Positions 61,953-64,000 of a stretch of 64,000 bases of DNA are shown here, piece by piece. Position 1 is the stretch's first letter; each line of letters starts with the position of its first letter. A model generated the notes under the pieces. The model made no database searches, was not told the origin of the DNA, and saw only the letters and a list, made by a program, of their open reading frames with translations. The translations under genes were made by a program, and so were the position numbers. Source of the stretch: Jeotgalibacillus sp. R-1-5s-1 (GTDB taxonomy: Bacteria > Bacillota > Bacilli > Bacillales > Jeotgalibacillaceae); NCBI RefSeq assembly GCF_004405105.1, contig NZ_SORW01000007.1, positions 18,811 through 82,810 of the forward strand, in the 5' to 3' direction.

Positions 61953-63764
61953 TTATGAAGCTTTCTCATTCTCTAAAGATTCAGGAGAATCGAGCTTTTC
62001 TTCAGAAACAAATTCATCCTCAATGTCTGGAGCACTAACGTTTTCTTCAAACGAATGATCGGTTTGGGCTGATTCATCCGGTAATTCGAATGTGCCGATC
62101 AGAGATTGCAGTTCTTCTGCCATGCCTGTCAGGGCGGCAGCTGAGGATGTTACTTCTTCCATGGAGGCAAGTGTTTGCTGAGCGGCTGCGCTGACGCTGG
62201 CTGAGTGGTCGTTTGTCTGTTGGGCGATGCCAGTCATGTTGCCAACGATTTCAGTCACTTCGTCTGATTTCGAGGCAATCGCCTGAGCGGTTGCATTCAT
62301 CTGTTCAATTTGAGCAGTCATTTGTTTTACAGATCCGATAATCAGGCTGAACTTTTCTCTTGTTTCCTGAGCAGAGGTAATACCGCGCTGAACCTCTGAT
62401 TTCACATGATCCATTGTTTCAACAGAGTGCTGCGAATCTTTTTGCATTTCTGAGATCAGATCGTTGATTTTGTGGGTAGAACCTGCTGATTGTTCAGCGA
62501 GCTTACGAACCTCATCCGCTACAACGGCAAAGCCTTTTCCATGTTCTCCGGCACGTGCTGCTTCGATCGCTGCATTCAGTGCGAGGAGGTTGGTCTGGTC
62601 TGCGATCCCACGAATGACTTCAAGAATTGATCCGATTTCATCCGTCCGTGCAGATAATCCCTGAATAGCTTTATCAGATTCTCCGACTGACTGATGAATA
62701 GACTCCATATTGTGAACCGTTTTTTCTACAAGTGTTCCACCTTCATTTGCGTGACGCAGGGATTCAGCAGAAAAGTTTTCGATCACTTCTGAGCTCGCGG
62801 CAATTGTTTGGATGCCACCTGTAACGTCTGCCAATGCATTTACACTCTGGTCTGCTGCCTGAACCTGTTCTTCTGATCCCCGTGAAATACTTTCAATGGA
62901 GCCGGCTGTCTGTTCAGTTGCTCGGGATGTCTGCTCAGCATTAGCTGAAAGCTCCTCGGAGGAAGCGGCTACCTGAGATGCATTCAGGGAAATATTTTGA
63001 ATCAGTCTTTTCAGGTTATCCTGCATCGCAATAAACGAATGCTGGAGTTTAGCTATTTCATCCTTCCCTTTTAAAGGGGCCGGATTATCTGTCAGGTCAC
63101 CTTTCGCAACACGCTCTGCCATTTCAGTCATGGCTTTTAACGGCTTGGTCAATCTTGATGTTAAGATAAGTCCGAGGACGACAGCTAAAATAAAGGCAAG
63201 ACCCATTGTAACGGCTGAAAACAGACGGGATTGTGCCATCGATTCATTTGATGCCTGAAGTGTCGAGCTGATTTGTTCGTCAATACTGACAACCATTGCA
63301 TCCACGTTTTCATTTAACTGATTGGCAAGAGGGGTCATAGAGCCTGTTGCCTGTACGCGGGCTACCTCAGGGCGTGTTTCGAATGTTTCAAGCATGCTTT
63401 CCCCGATACGCAGAAGCTCGCTGTTTTTTTCAGTAATTGAAGTCAGGAGTTCCTGAGAGGCAGTATCATCAATCATACCTGCCAGCTGTTCACCTAGACT
63501 TGCTGTTGATTCGTTTAAAGCATAAAAGCGATCCAGATAAATAGATTGTGAGGTTAATAAATATCCCCGGTACTGACTATTTTGTTCCTGTACACCGGCC
63601 TGCATTTTCAAAACCGTGGCCCGTGTTTCAAATAGGGATTCTGTTACTTCTTCGAAGGTGGCGCTCATGGAACGCATGTTGAAATAAGAATAAACCCCAG
63701 AGGCTGCGAAAACCAACGCGACAATTACGAATGCTAATACAAGCTTTTGACCTACCGACCTCAT
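61953..63764 (-). CDS. methyl-accepting chemotaxis protein
   Basis: A 603-residue chemoreceptor: first membrane segment (about 8-28), helical extracytoplasmic sensor of four-helix/CHASE3 type (about 32-180), second membrane segment (about 183-205), HAMP (about 206-258) and a signalling domain. The tip [28 protein letters not shown] is intact. After the usual end ([10 protein letters not shown], about 562) there is a 40-residue acidic tail ([18 protein letters not shown]...). RBS AAGGGTGACAACAAG. A sigma-A promoter lies upstream. Confidence 0.93.
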   Translation of the reverse strand: MRSVGQKLVLAFVIVALVFAASGVYSYFNMRSMSATFEEVTESLFETRATVLKMQAGVQEQNSQYRGYLLTSQSIYLDRFYALNESTASLGEQLAGMIDDTASQELLTSITEKNSELLRIGESMLETFETRPEVARVQATGSMTPLANQLNENVDAMVVSIDEQISSTLQASNESMAQSRLFSAVTMGLAFILAVVLGLILTSRLTKPLKAMTEMAERVAKGDLTDNPAPLKGKDEIAKLQHSFIAMQDNLKRLIQNISLNASQVAASSEELSANAEQTSRATEQTAGSIESISRGSEEQVQAADQSVNALADVTGGIQTIAASSEVIENFSAESLRHANEGGTLVEKTVHNMESIHQSVGESDKAIQGLSARTDEIGSILEVIRGIADQTNLLALNAAIEAARAGEHGKGFAVVADEVRKLAEQSAGSTHKINDLISEMQKDSQHSVETMDHVKSEVQRGITSAQETREKFSLIIGSVKQMTAQIEQMNATAQAIASKSDEVTEIVGNMTGIAQQTNDHSASVSAAAQQTLASMEEVTSSAAALTGMAEELQSLIGTFELPDESAQTDHSFEENVSAPDIEDEFVSEEKLDSPESLENEKAS

Positions 63765-63825
63765 CTTGTTGTCACCCTTCCTTCCAGATAAATAGGGATA
63801 AAGTAATGATATATAACTCCTATTT

Positions 63826-63854
63826 AGATTAGATGATTACTTATTTCGAGTCAA
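63826..63854 (-). promoter_or_regulatory. sigma-A promoter of the chemoreceptor gene
   Basis: On the minus strand TTGACT (63849-63854), 17 bases, TAATCT (63826-63831), about 60 bases upstream of the start codon. No sigma-D (TAAA/GCCGATAT) box was seen, so it may not be under flagellar control. Confidence 0.6.
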
Positions 63855-63996
63855 GAAGAGATTTGGAAGAGAGGGAATTTTCTGAATCAAAAAGAACCGG
63901 GACGGGTCCATTCTGCGCTCGTATAGTATAGATAACCAGATTTTTCTCTGGTTCCTCTGTTATACATGTTTTATTTGTATAATGAAGGTGGATCAG

Positions 63997-64000
63997 ATGG
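63997..64000 (+). CDS. possible first codon of a gene running out of the window
   Basis: An ATG at 63997-63999 follows AAGGTGGATCAG, a good ribosome binding site, and a TATAAT box (63979-63984). A 20-base hairpin (AACCAGA/TCTGGTT, 63933-63952) precedes it. The coding sequence is cut off by the window edge, so nothing can be said of the product. Confidence 0.35.

Overview
The window looks like the chromosome of a low-to-medium GC Firmicute of order Bacillales, probably a Bacillus-like or Jeotgalibacillus/Planococcaceae-like spore former. The main evidence is gene order. The series yerA-yerC-pcrB-pcrA-ligA-camS(yerH) ... opuE ... gatC-gatA-gatB ... dgkB-rlmCD is the Bacillus subtilis order, with extra genes inserted. 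Ribosome binding sites are strong AGGAGG types, GTG and TTG starts are common, and no phage, complete insertion sequence, CRISPR array, tRNA or rRNA was seen. The species cannot be named from sequence alone.

Layout. 1-8060: purine salvage (adenine deaminase, cut at the left edge), a TrpR-like regulator, archaeal-type lipid enzyme PcrB, helicase PcrA, DNA ligase LigA and lipoprotein CamS, all on +. 8535-16446 (-): a complete glycogen operon glgB-C-D-A-P lying inside the otherwise conserved camS/opuE neighbourhood, with a cre-like site upstream of its promoter. 17137-18639 (-): osmoprotective proline transporter with a sigma-B-type promoter. 19032-30416: yueI, the gatCAB amidotransferase, a thioredoxin-like gene, lipid kinase dgkB, a Nudix hydrolase, rlmCD, a guanine riboswitch with its nucleoside transporter, and truA. 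30604-41115: an accessory stretch with a bacterial Staygreen homologue, a chemoreceptor, an inorganic-carbon cluster (MpsC, SbtA, a beta-carbonic-anhydrase-like protein and a small partner), a membrane diguanylate cyclase, a channel-like protein, a LacI regulator and a HAD phosphatase. 41300-45034: the NatK/NatR two-component system divergent from the NatAB sodium-export ABC transporter. 45126-55929: a MarR/multidrug-exporter pair, a PAS-GGDEF protein, YebC-type factor, an Ena-like candidate spore-appendage protein and a Vpr-type secreted protease. 56063-59972 (-): an envelope-stress operon (DUF4178, PspA, DUF4247 lipoprotein, DUF350 membrane protein, membrane-anchored spermidine-synthase-like enzyme) behind a sigma-W-type promoter, divergent from an ECF sigma/DUF4179 regulator pair. 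61953-63764 (-): a second chemoreceptor.

The most unexpected signal is not a gene. Seven intergenic regions carry short degenerate arrays in which a 6-10 base core recurs every 21 bases, almost without exception (44 cores; starts listed per array). Every array lies about 30-75 bases beyond an intrinsic terminator or terminator-like hairpin, and when read on the coding strand of the gene just upstream all seven cores centre on an AAC-containing motif (CGAAC, CAAAC, TGAAC, CAAC). I know of no described element class that fits.

Two further repeat families occur: hairpins built on GGGGACGGAGCG, two pairs of which bracket single genes, and a structured element of about 115 bp. In both, stem bases differ between copies in a compensatory way.
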